From Symbiodinium natans (taxonomy: Eukaryota > Sar > Dinophyceae > Suessiales > Symbiodiniaceae), in assembly GCA_905221605.1 (NCBI GenBank), contig CAJNDS010002074.1, positions 130,001 to 194,000 of the forward strand: a stretch of DNA of 64,000 nt. Reading direction: 5' to 3'. Below, piece after piece: positions 11,880 to 22,520 of the stretch. Position 1 is the first letter of the stretch. Every line of letters begins with the position of its first letter. The position numbers and the translations under genes were made by a program. Below the pieces are notes generated by a model. It was not told where the DNA came from, searched no databases, and saw only the letters and a program-made list of their open reading frames with translations.

Positions 11880-14800
11880 GAAAGGGCATAAGAAAGTAGC
11901 GAAAGGAGCTCCTCAATTCCCTTCCTTATCTCCTATCCTTTTTTCTTTATTCATTGCAACAGGAGAATACAGGAAAAGGGCCTCCATTCCCCTCTTGTTC
12001 TTCCTTTCTTGTGTTTTTGTCATTTAAAGGGGAACAGGAGAAGAGAAGGGAAAGAGAAGGAGAGAGGAGAGATAAAAGGAACACAATTTTAATGGGAAGA
12101 GCCAAGAAAAGAATAGAAGAGAGATGAACAAAGAAGATGGAGAGACAAAACAAGGCGCAAAGAAGATGGCACTCTTCTTTATCTATCCTCTCTCCCTTCC
12201 CTCTCCCTTCCCTCTTTCTTTTCGAAACAGAAAAACTAAAAAGGAAGAACTTGAAAAGGAGAAGGGTAATGAAAAGAGCAGAAGAGACAGGCCGAAAAGA
12301 GGGATATGATGAAGTATGGGCAAGGTCCACGCGCAAGGAGTCACCCTCTGCTTACCCTTCCACTGCTTTATCATACAAGTTCCTTTCTTGTGTTTTATTA
12401 GTTAAAAGGTAACAGAAGGAGAGAAGGGCAAGGGAAGTGAGGAGAGACAACAAGGAGGCCATTTGAATTTTCTGGAGGGGTACTGAAAAGAAGAGAAGAC
12501 ACAAGAAACAAGGAGACGGATAGCACTCTTCTTTATCTATCATCTCTCCTTCCTTGTCTCTCGCTTTTCCCTCTATAATTAAAACAAATAGGTGCCCTCT
12601 CCTCTTCAGGAAGCCCCCTTGCCCTTATTTTGCTAGCTTTCTGAAACAACAAGGGAAACAACACATAGAAAGAGAGGAAAGGGAATGAAGCAATAGGCAG
12701 TGGAGCTCTTCAGTGTCTTTACCTATCTCTTTTCTTGTTTTTCTTTTTCATTCAATAAGGAAAAGAAGCTTCCTTTGGTGTGATTTTGAGCTTAAAAGAG
12801 AACAAGAGAAGAGAAGGGAGAGAGAAAGGAGAGAGGAGAGACCAAAAGGAAGCAATTTTCATGGGAAGAGCAATGAAAATCATGGAAGAGAAATGAAGAC
12901 AGGAGAGGGAGGTGCAAAATCAGGCAAAGAGAAGATGGTGCTCGTTTTCTTCTTTCCTCTCTTTCTTATCTTTCCCTTTCAAATAAAAACAAAAGGAAGA
13001 ACAATGAACATGTAAAGGAACCCGTTTTCTTTTTCCGTTTGGGAACAAGGAAAAGAACAGAGGCGATAGGGCGAGAGGAGGGATTTGCTGCAGCATGGGG
13101 AGGGTCTACGGACAAGGAGCCAACCCCGCTCGCTTTCCCCATCCATTGGAAAAGAAAGGAACATGGCCTCCATTCCCCTCTTGTTCTTCCTTTCTTGCGC
13201 TTTTGTCATTTAAAGGGGAACAGGAGAAGAGAAGGGAGAGAGAAGGAGAGAGGAGAGATAAAAGGAACACAATTTTAATGGGAAGAGCCAAGAAAAGAAT
13301 AGAAGAGAGATGAACAAAGAAGATGGAGAGACAAAACAAGGCGCAGAGAAGATGGCACTCTTCTTTATCTATCCTCTCTCCCTTCTCTCTCCCTTCCCTC
13401 TTTCTTTTCGAAATAAGAAAACAAAAAGGAAGAACTATGAGAAGGAGAGGGTAAGGAAAGGAACAGAAGAGATAGGTCGAGAGGAGGGGTATGATGAAGT
13501 ATGGACCGGTCCACGCGCCAGGAGTCACCCTCTGCTTACCCTTCCACTGCCTTATCACACAAGTTCCTTTCTTGTGGTTTATCAGTCAAAAGGAAACAGA
13601 AGGAGAGAAGGGAAAGAGAAGTGAGACGAGATAACAAGGATGCCATTTTGCTGGAAGCGCAACTGTATGTGGCCACAACAAGCAGGCCAGGGAAGGACAG
13701 GGAATGACTAGGTAAAGAGAGGAGCTCTTCAATTTCCTCCCTATCTCTTAAGTTACTTTTCCTTCTTGGGTGGGTGTCCTTTTTTCTTCCTTGAAGATGC
13801 AGAAAACTAGCAAAAAGGACACCCGATCGCCCATTTTCTTTTCAATTCCCTTCCTTATCTCCTATGCTCTTTTCCTTATTCATTGCAACAGGAGAATACC
13901 GGAAAAGGGCCTCCATTCCCCTCTTCTTCCTTTCTTGTGTTTTTGTCATTTAAAGGGGAACAGGAGAAGACAAGGGAAAGAGAAGGAGAGAGGAGAGATA
14001 AAAGGAACACAATTCTAATGGGAAGAGCCAAGAAAAGAATAGAAGAGAGATGAACAAAGAAAATGGAGAGACAAAACAAGGCGCAAAGAAGATGGCACTC
14101 TTCTTTATCTATCCTCTCGCCCTTCTCTCTCCCTTCCCTCTTTCTTTTCGAAACAGAAAAACTAAATTGGAAGAACTTGAAAAGGAGAAGGGTAAGGAAA
14201 AGAGCAGAAGAGACAGGCCGAAAAGAGGAATATGATGAACTGAAAAGAAGAGAAGACACAAGAAACAAGGAGACGGATAGCACTCTTCTTTATCTATCAT
14301 CTCTCCCTTCCTTGTCTCTCTTTCCCCTCTATAATTAAAAAAATAGGTGCCCTCTCTCCTCTTCAGGAAGCCCCCTTGCTCTTATTTTGCTAGCTTGCTG
14401 AAACGACAAGGAAACAACACATAGAAAGAGAGGAAAGGGAATGAAACAATAGGCAGTGGAGCTCTTCAGTGTCTTTACCTATCTCTTTTCTTGTTTTTCT
14501 TTTTCATTCAATAAGGAAAAGAAGCTTCCTTTGGTGTGATTTTGAGATTCAAAAGAGAACAAGAGAAGAGAAGGGAGAGAGAAAGGGGAGAGGAGAGATC
14601 AAAAGGAAGCAATTTTCATGGGAAGAGCAATGAAAATCATGGAAGAGAAATGAAGACAGGAGAGGGAGGTGCAAAATCAGGCAAAGAGAAGATGGTGCTC
14701 GTTTTCTTCTTTCCTCTCTTTCTTATCTTTACCTTTCAAACAAAAAACAAAAGGAAGAACAATGAACATGTAAAGGAACCCATTTTCTTTTTCCGTTTGG

Positions 14801-16190
14801 GAACAAGGAAAAGAACAGAGGCGATAGGGCGAGAGGAGGGGATTTGCTGCAGCGTGGGGAGGGTCTACGGACAAGGAGCCAACCCGCTCACTTTCCCATC
14901 CATTGGAAAAGAAAGGAACATGGCCTCCATTCCCCTCTTGTTCTTCCTTTCTTGCGTTTTTGTCATTTAAAGGGGAACAGGAGAAGAGAAGGGAGAGAGA
15001 AGGAGAGAGGAGAGACAAAAGGATTGCATTGTTAATGGGAAGAGCAAAGAAAAGAATAGAAGAGAGATGAATAGAGAATTGGGAGAGACAAAACAAGGCG
15101 CAGAGAAGATGGCACTCTTCTTTATCTATCCTCTCTCCCTTCTCTCTCCCTTCCCTCTTTCTTTTCGAAATAAGAGAACAAAAAGGAAGAACTATGAGAA
15201 GGAGAAGGGTAAGGAAAGGAACAGAAGAGATAGGCCGAGAGGAGGGGTATGATGAAGTATGGACCGGTCCACGCGCCAGGAGTCACCCTCTGCTTACCCT
15301 TCCACTGCCTTATCACACAAGTTCCTTTCTTGTGGTTTATCAGTCAAAAGGAAACAGAAGGAGAGAAGGTAAAGAGAAGTGAGACGAGATAACAAGGATG
15401 CCATTTTGCTGGAAGCGCAACTGTATGTGGCCACAACAAGCAGGCCAGGGAGGCTCAGGCGGGGCAAGTCTCTCCCTAATTAGAAAAATCAATCTTGCTA
15501 TTCACAGGTAGGCGCCCTTCTTCCTCTTCAGGAAATCGCCTTTCCCTTATTTTGCTTTTTGAAGCGAATAAGACAAACAACAGATAAGAAGAGAGGACAG
15601 GGAATGACTAGGTAAGGAGAGGAGCTCTTCAATTTCCTCCCTATCTCTTAAGTTACTTTTCCTTCTTGGGCGGGTGTCCTTTTTTCTTCCTTGAAGATGC
15701 AGAAAACTAGCAAAAAGGACACCCGATCGCCCATTTTCTTTTCAATTCCCTTCCTTATCTCCTATGCTCTTTTCCTTATTCATTGCAACAGGAGAATACA
15801 GGAAAAGGGCCTCCATTCCCCTCTTCTTCCTTTCTTGTGTTTTTGTCATTTGAAGGGGAACAGGAGAAGACAAGGGAAAGAGAAGGAGAGAGCAGAGATA
15901 AAAGGAACACAATTCTAATGGGAAGAGCCAAGAAAAGAATAGAAGAGAGATGAACAAAGAAGATGGAGAGACAAAACAAGGCGCAAAGAAGATGGCACTC
16001 TTCTTTATCTATCCTCTCGCCCTTCTCTCTCCCTTCCCTCTTTCTTTTCGAAACAGAAAAACTAAAAAGGAAGAACTTGAAAAGGATAAGGGTAAGGAAA
16101 AGAGCAGAAGAGACAGGCCGAAAAGAGGAATATGATGAACTGAAAAGAAGAGAAGACACAAGAAACAAGGAGACGGATAGCACTCTTCTT
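11880..16190. repeat. purine-rich complex long repeats, 4.3 kb
   Basis: Blocks of several hundred bases rich in GAAG/GAGA on one side and CTTT/CCTT on the other recur in shuffled order. The block around GACAAAACAAGGCGCA(A/G)AGAAG occurs near 12150, 13330, 14075, 15090 and 15975. A block with CACGCG..GGAGTCACCCTCTG occurs near 12330, 13510 and 15275. A block with GGAGGGTCTACGGACAAGGA occurs near 13098 and 14859. Frames of up to about 150 codons are open on both strands, but the peptides are Lys/Arg/Glu- or Leu/Phe/Ser-rich mirrors of the repeat. I see no real gene. Confidence 0.8.
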
Positions 16191-16290
16191 NNNNNNNNNN
16201 NNNNNNNNNNNNNNNNNNNNNNNNNNNNNNNNNNNNNNNNNNNNNNNNNNNNNNNNNNNNNNNNNNNNNNNNNNNNNNNNNNNNNNNNNN
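16191..16290. other. assembly gap (100 N)
   Basis: One hundred consecutive N, a conventional placeholder for a gap of unknown length. It joins the purine-rich repeat on the left to the 87-bp array on the right, so this adjacency is a scaffolding inference. Confidence 0.99.
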
Positions 16291-17160
16291 TTGTGTGGTA
16301 TTTGCATCACTTTTCCCGAGTGCCAAGGGGATCCCGGCAAATTTTGACCGGCAAAGTTGTTCCTACCCTTTCTCGTTTTGTGTGGTATTTGCATCACTTT
16401 TCCCGGGTGCCAAGGGGGTCCCGGCAAATTTTGACCCGCAAAGTTGTTCCTACCCGTTCCCGTTTTGTGTGGTATTTGCATCACTTTTCCCGAGTGCCAA
16501 GGGGATTCCGGCAAATTTTGACCGGCAAAGTTGTTCCTACCCTTTCCCGTTTTGTGTGGTATTTGCAGGACTTTTCCAGGGTGCCAAGGGAATCCCGGCA
16601 AATTTTGACCCGCAAATTTGTTCCTACCCTTTCCCGTTTTGTGTGGTATTTGCAGGACTTTTCCAGGGTGCCAAGGGAATCCCGGCAAATTTTGACCGGC
16701 AAAGTTGTTCCTACCCTTTCCCGTTTTGTGTGGTATTTGCACGACTTTTCTAGGGTGCCAAGGGAATCCCGGCAAATTTTGACCCGCAAAGTTGTTCCTA
16801 CCCGTTCCCGTTTTGTGTGGTATTTGCATCACTTTTCCGGGGTGCCAAGGGAATCCCGGCAAATTTTGACCGGCAAATGTTGTTCCTACCCTTTCCCGTT
16901 TTGTGTGGTACTTGCAGGACTTTTCCAGGGTGCCAAGGGGATCCCGGCAAATTTTGACCGGCAAAGTTGTTCCTACCCTTTCCCGTTTTGTGTGGTATTT
17001 GCAGGACTTTTCCAGGGTGCCAAGGGGATCCCGGCAAATTTTGACCGACAAAGTTGTTCCTACCCTTTCCCGTTTTGTGTGGTATTTGCATCACTTTTCC
17101 AGGGTGCCAAGGGGATCCCGGCAAGTTTTGACCGGCAAAGTTGCTCCTGCCCCAGGCCCT
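16291..17160. repeat. 87-bp tandem repeat, about ten copies
   Basis: The unit starts TTGTGTGGTATTTGCA and contains TGCCAAGGGGATCCCGGCAA and TTTTGACC(G/C)GCAAAG. It recurs every 87 bases (16291, 16378, 16465 and so on), with one extra base near 16877. Because 87 is divisible by three, all frames stay open for many copies on both strands and yield 29-residue peptide repeats. Equal openness in several frames argues against coding. The left end is hidden by the gap. Confidence 0.9.
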
Positions 17161-17184
17161 CCTGGGCACCAAGAAGCAATGAAA

Positions 17185-17545
17185 CATAAGAAACAGATGA
17201 AGGATGAAGCAGATGAAGCAGATCATGAAGATGATGAAGATGATGGAGATGATGAAGATGATGAAGATGATGAAGATGATGAAGATGATGAAGATGATGA
17301 AAATGATGAAGATGATGAAGATGATGAAGATGATGATGAAGCTGATTGGGATCATTGATGTCAAGGATGCACATGAAACATATTGGAACAACCGTGGAGA
17401 TGAGAGAGATGATGGGGATGATGAAAAAAGATGATGAAGATGATGAAGATGATGATGATAGATGATGAAGATGATGACGATAATGAAGATGATGATGATG
17501 ACGCGGATGAGGATGAGGATGATGATGATGAAGCTGATTGAGGGG
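17185..17545. repeat. GATGAA/GATGAT microsatellite
   Basis: GATGAAGAT repeats. The plus frame reads poly Asp/Glu and the minus frame His/Leu or Ile/Phe repeats. No flanking gene context supports translation. Confidence 0.85.
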
Positions 17546-18740
17546 GCCCTCCCGCAGGAGGAATTAAATAATTTAAATATGAAGGCCCCGATTTAAATAT
17601 CAATATTTAATTCGGGGCCTTCATTTTTAAATTATTTAATTCCTCCTGCGGGAGGAAGCCCGGCCCCCCCCCCCCTCCAGGATTTAAATTATTTAAATTG
17701 TTTAAGTTATTTAATTACCGGGCCCGATTTACAAAATTTAAATATGAAGCTCCCGAATTAAATATTCATATTTAAATCGTGGCCTTCATATTTAAATTAT
17801 TTAAATCGGGCCCGGGAATTAAATAATTTAAATAATTTAAATAATGTAAATCCTGGAGGGGGGGGGGCGGGCCTCCTCCCCCAGGAGGAATTAAATAATT
17901 TAAATATGAAGGCCTCGATTTAAATATGAATATTTAATTCGGGGCCTTCATATTTAAATTATTTAATTCCTCCTGCAAAAGGAGGCCCGGCCCCCCCCCC
18001 TCCCGGATTTAAATTATTTAAATTATTTAATTCCCGGGCCCGATTTAAATAATTTAAATATGAAGGCCACGATTTAAATATGAATATTTAATTCGGGAGC
18101 TTCATATTTAAATTATTTAAATCGGGCCCGGGAATTAAATAATTTAAATAATTTAAATAATTTAAATATTTTAAATCCTGGAGGGAGGAGGCCCGCCCCC
18201 CCCACTCCAGGATTTAAATTATTTAAATTTCCCGGGCCCGAATTAAATAATTTAAATATGAAGCTCCCGAATTAAATATTCATATTTAAATCGTGGCCTT
18301 CATATTTAAATTATTTAAATCGGGCCCGGGAATTAAATAATTTAAATAATTTAAATAATTTAAATAATTTAAATAATTTAAATATTTTAAATCCTGGAGG
18401 GGGGGGGGCCGGGCCTCCTCCCGCAGGAGGAATTAAATAATTTAAATATGAAGGCCCCGAATTAAATATTAATATTTAATTCGGGGCCTTCATATTTAAA
18501 TTATTTAATTCCTCCTGCGGGAGGAGGCCCGGCCCCCCCCCCTCCAGGATTTAGAATATTTAAATTATTTAAATTATTTAAATTATTTAAATTATTTAAA
18601 TTATTTAAATTATTTAAATTATTTAAATTATTTAAATTATTTAAATTATTTAATTCCCGGGCCCGAATTAAATAATTTAAATATGAAGCTCCAGAATTAG
18701 ATATTCATATTTAAATCGGGGCCTTCATATTTAATTCAGG
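17546..18740. repeat. cluster of large AT-rich palindromes
   Basis: Long near-perfect palindromes built from AATTAAATAATTTAAATATG, GGCCCCG/CGGGGCC and CCTCCTGC/GCAGGAGG. One spans about 17556-17651, centred in ATTTAAATATCAATATTTAA. Related ones lie at about 17883-17979 and 18419-18517, alternating with a second type that has CCCGGGCCCG arms. C or G runs of 8-10 separate them. No coding frame. Confidence 0.85.
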
Positions 18741-18763
18741 CCTGGGACCCCCCCTAGGACCTA

Positions 18764-18866
18764 AAATAGGGTCTATTTGGAAGTTGGCTCTTGTAAATAA
18801 GTATACGTTTTGGGGCCTTTTTTCCTCTTGTGAACACGAGTGCCAGCTTCCAAATAAACCCTATTT
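18764..18866. mobile_element. MITE-like element with 25-bp inverted arms
   Basis: The left arm 18764-18788 (starting AAATAGGGTCTATTTGG) and right arm 18842-18866 (ending CCAAATAAACCCTATTT) match as inverted repeats at 23 of 25 positions around a 53-base loop. There is no open frame. A single related arm lies at 11825, so the family has more than one member. Confidence 0.6.
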
Positions 18867-18869
18867 AAG

Positions 18870-19500
18870 CTGCACACCCCCCCCCCCCCCATTTGCAAAC
18901 ACAATGATCACACGATGGGTTGGAAAAAGACTCATATGAATATGCTTTGAAGCAAGCTTGCACGGCCCCCATTTGCAAACACAATCATCGCATGATGGCT
19001 TTAAAAAAGAGGTTCATCTGATTTGAGGCAGGAGGGTTTGGGGGGGGGCGCAGCCCCCTCCCCCCCCCACCCCCATTTGCAAACACAATGATCGCACGAT
19101 GGGCTGAACAAGACGACTCATATGCTTTGAGGCAAGCTTGCACGGCTTAAAGAAGCGGGGGGGTTGGGGGGGGCGCAGCCCCCCCCATTTGCAAACACAA
19201 TGATCGCATGATGGGTTGGAAAAAACTCATACGATTTGAAGCAAGCTTGCAGAGCTTAAAAGAAGTGGAGGGTTGGGGGCGGGTGCAGCCCCCCCCCCAT
19301 TTGCAAACACAATGATCGCGTGATGGGTTAAAAAAGCTTCATATGCTTTGGAGCAAGCTTGCACGGCTTAAAAGGTGGTGGGGGTTGGGGGGGTTGGGGG
19401 GGGGAGGGGGTGCAGCGCCCCCAATTTGCAAACACCATGATCGCATGATGGGTAAACGAAAATCATCTGATTTGAAGCAAGCTTGCACGGCTTTTAAAAA
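18870..19500. repeat. about 125-bp repeat family with CATTTGCAAACACAATGATCG
   Basis: Six diverged copies each carry a C run, CATTTGCAAACACAATGATC, GATGGGTT, TTTGAAGCAAGCTTGCACGG and a G run. Copies start near 18889, 18968, 19070, 19186, 19298 and 19422. The GCAAGCTTGC core is itself a palindrome. No gene. Confidence 0.8.
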
Positions 19501-19509
19501 GTATCGATG

Positions 19510-19990
19510 GTGGTCTTCCTGCAAAGGTTACAGAGTTTGAGATGCTTGGCCAAAAGGTTTTTCGATGCTCGGCGGAGGGTTTTTCGATGCTGGGCGGCAG
19601 GTGTTCGATGCTCGGCAGAAGGATTTTTCGTTGCTCGCCGGAAAAGGATGGTTGCCGCCGGACCTGGATCGATGCTGGCGGGCCGTTTACGTTGTTTTCT
19701 TTCGTTGTTATGAGACATCTTTCGTTGTCCGCCGGTAGTTTTTCGTTGTTCGCCGGTACCCACCCTGGGGGATACTCTGGGTTGGCACTCCAGGGACTCT
19801 CTGGGCTTTGGCACTCCAGGAACTCTCTAGCGATGCTCTGGCGTTGGGCATCACTCTCTTCAGAAACTCTCTGCAGATAGCTTGAAACCTAGAATTGAGC
19901 GTTGAGGGCAGCGCCGGGGTTTAGGGTTTAGGGTGCAGGGTTTAGGGTTTATAATGTTTAGGGTTTAGGGTTTAGGTTCAGGCTGTGGTT
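19510..19990. repeat. TTTTTCGATGCTCGGCGG repeats, GGGACTCTCTGGG repeats and telomeric words
   Basis: Short repeats of TTTTCGATGCTCGGC(G/A)GA type at 19555-19650, then TTCGTTGTTCGCCGG words and GGCACTCCAGGGACTCTCTGG at 19785-19850, related to the cluster at 9690-10027. The end (19917-19980) is TTTAGGG-like. No supported gene. Confidence 0.65.
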
Positions 19991-20293
19991 GGAGGGAGGT
20001 GAGCTTAGGCTGAGCTTCTACTTTGAAGGGTCCAGGGAAGGCTCGGGCCGTCGAGGGAGACGTCAAGCTTTCGCGGAGCTTTCACGGAGCTTTCACGGAG
20101 TGTGCGCCACATTTTGCTTCCAGGAAACGGAAATGTTGACTTTCGTGAAAACTTTGCGGGCGCACGCAAGACCGTCGAAAGAAATAAGTTTCTTTGGCAC
20201 GCCTGTTCACGAATCTTTCGCGGACGCTCACATGTCATGGATATGTAGAATACAAATTGCCCTACTGCAAGGACCTATAGATCAACACCCATA

Positions 20294-20390
20294 TCAAGAT
20301 AGCAGGTTCTTGGATCTCAAAGTCTCGGCAGCCTCCTCTTCCAACTTGTCGTACGTGTCGGATTTTGTGCGGCTCCGACTGGCAACCTAG
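20294..20390 (-). CDS. probable C-terminal exon, unrecognised protein
   Basis: The minus strand reads SRTKSDTYDKLEEEAAETLR, then SKNLLS and a TGA at 20294-20296. The charged, helix-forming composition and clean stop suggest the end of a real gene on the same strand as midasin. Its upstream exons could include the blocks at 22314-22520 and 24112-24315, but I could not connect them. No family recognised. From 20400 to 22300 I see otherwise only an AAT microsatellite (20889-20962), telomeric arrays and a CAG run (22110-22147). Confidence 0.4.
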
Positions 20391-20888
20391 TCCAGAAGGC
20401 ACCGATAAAGAGTTGAGAAAGGCAGAGCATCCCTCCTCACATCATCTTGTAGGCCCCTTCGCCTCATTTCGTGTCGTTTTGGATGGAGTTGGCCTCCTGC
20501 GATTGTCCTGGCAGAGCTAGGCTTGTACAAGACAAACATCTCTGACTGCAGAGGCTGCTCACGAAGTGCTCACGTGCACATCACCGACCGATCATAGCTG
20601 CAACACTCCCCGCCTGGCCAGCGTCGCTCGCCCTGGATGGAGGCTGCAAGCTTGCACCCAACAAGGCTCGCGACTGACTCTAGAAGAACTTCCGATCAAA
20701 CTACAACATTCCAAGAGACCACGACCATACACGACCATGAACGTGTGAAGAAGAGAGCCCTGCGCCTCAGGACTCGATGTGGCACGGGATCTGACCGACT
20801 AGAGCCTGGCGCGGTCAGGACACTTGCCAACGGTGTCTAAGCTCAAAAGGAGTAGCAGCAGCCCTTCCTATACTCCCCTTAGAACCTT

Positions 20889-20962
20889 AATAATAATAAT
20901 CATGATAATAATAAATAATAATAAATAATAATAATGATAATAATAATAATAATAATATTTTG
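20889..20962. repeat. AAT/AATA microsatellite
   Basis: TAATAATAATAATC-type repeats; no coding sense. Confidence 0.9.
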
Positions 20963-21120
20963 GGTGAATATAGCTTCACTGCAAAAAAAATCCTCCAAAA
21001 AAAGGGGGGCTCATCGCCTGGACTGCTCGCTCCTCGAGTGCTGCTAGTGGCGCTGGCTGGCCGCCTTGCACGTATGGCATTTCTTGGAACGAGCAGACCA
21101 CGGGTACTTCATAGCTGAAC

Positions 21121-21640
21121 GGGGTTTAGGGTTTAGGGTTTAGGGTTTAGGGTTTAGGGTTTAGGGTATAGGGTTTAGGGTTTAGGGTTTAGGGTTTAGG
21201 GTTTAGGGTTTAAAGGTTTAGGGTTTAAGCTTCAAAACTTGCATGCTTCAACTCGCAAATGAGGCTCCGGCTCACTCATCGCACTATGGCATGCCTTGCA
21301 CGTTCGGACAGCTGGGCAAATGCTTCAAACCCTAAACCCTAAACCCTAAACCCTAAACCCTAAACCCTAAACCCTAAACCCTAAACCCTAAACCCTAAAC
21401 CCTAAACCCAAGGCCAAGCAGAGGGGGCCTCGACTCGCTGAAGCCAGCGGCCCTCGAGAGGAGGCCGCGCCAGGCCCGAGACGCGCCGCCTCAACAGGGT
21501 TCAGGGACGTTTAGGGTTTATGGGGTATGGGGTTTAGGGTTTAGGGTTTAGGGTTTAGGGTTTAGGGTTTAGGGTTTAGGGTTTAGGGTTTAGGGTTTAG
21601 GGTTTAGGGTTTAGGGTTTAGGGTTTAGGGTTTAGGGTTA
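21121..21640. repeat. three interstitial telomere arrays in alternating orientation
   Basis: TTTAGGG runs at 21121-21215, the reverse-complement CCCTAAA at 21329-21408, and TTTAGGG again at 21522-21640, separated by 100-115 bases of unique-looking DNA. The flip in orientation and flanking sequence on both sides show these are internal, not a chromosome end. Confidence 0.9.
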
Positions 21641-22110
21641 GGAGGGCTTCGTCCAACACGAAAGTACGAAAGTGCAGGCTTTGGGAATCACTTATGGAGC
21701 ACGAGCCCGCACGCGAACCACTGCAGACTTCGAAACTCGCGTCGGACTTGTGCCTGGGCCCGCTGGGTGACGCGCGCTCTCGGGCCTCTCGGATCCTGGG
21801 TTCAAGTCGAAGGTGCCACGAAAATGTGCTCATGAGCTGCTCATGTCAGTGTGTGCTCCGATATTCTGCCGATTGGCGGTGGTCTGCTCAGTGTTTCTGC
21901 CCATCCCCTGCGCTCCAACACGACCACTGACCTTCTACTGTTGGAGCTGTCGGGGTACCTCCTCTCTCCGACAATCATCTACGATACTCTCGAATCAAGT
22001 GGCAGCTTCCGCAAGAATGGGCACCAGTCATCACCGTCACCACCGTCATCACCACCACCGCCGCCACCACAATCGTCATCGGGATCATCATCGTCATCAG
22101 ATCATAGTAT

Positions 22111-22145
<35 letters not shown>

Positions 22146-22313
22146 CCAACATCGAACTTGAGAACAGGGCGAACGAAAACTAGAGCCCCGAAGCGGTGGT
22201 TTATTCGGCAGGGTTTATTTGCAGCTGTCGCAGCAAAGGATGCGGACTTTTGGGATTTGCGAGCTGTAGACTGCAGACATTCTGTTGTAGCATTTGACAT
22301 TTACGCATTGGGT

Positions 22314-22520
22314 TTACACTTCTTGCGAAGAATCAGCTGCATGATGGCCAAAGGTCCAAAGTCCGGTCGCAAACCAAAACTCCTTCAAGCTCCAAGGAAC
22401 TAGCTTTCGTGAATAGTGCCGATCCATCTCGTCATTGACATGAGGTGAAAAAAACATTCCGAATGCTGCGCTTTTATGAGCATGCTCCATAGTCCAAAGC
22501 AGCCTTGGTGTCTTAGCCAC
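22314..22520 (-). CDS. exon-like block, unrecognised protein
   Basis: The minus strand reads KTPRLLWTMEHAHKSAAFGM, then FFSPHVNDEMDRHY and SLKEFWFATGLWTFGHHAAD, a varied, Trp/Phe/His-rich composition typical of coding sequence. I do not recognise it. It lies between the gene start at 24315 and the stop at 20294 on the same strand, so it may be an internal exon of that gene. Splice borders were not fixed. Confidence 0.4.
   Translation of the reverse strand: MAKTPRLLWTMEHAHKSAAFGMFFSPHVNDEMDRHYSRKLVPWSLKEFWFATGLWTFGHHAADSSQEV

Noticed and set aside
16291-17160. CRISPR-like array
   Set aside because: The 87-base units are contiguous with no unique spacers, and the genome is eukaryotic.
21513-21640. 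True chromosome end
   Set aside because: Unique sequence lies on both sides and neighbouring arrays face the opposite way.
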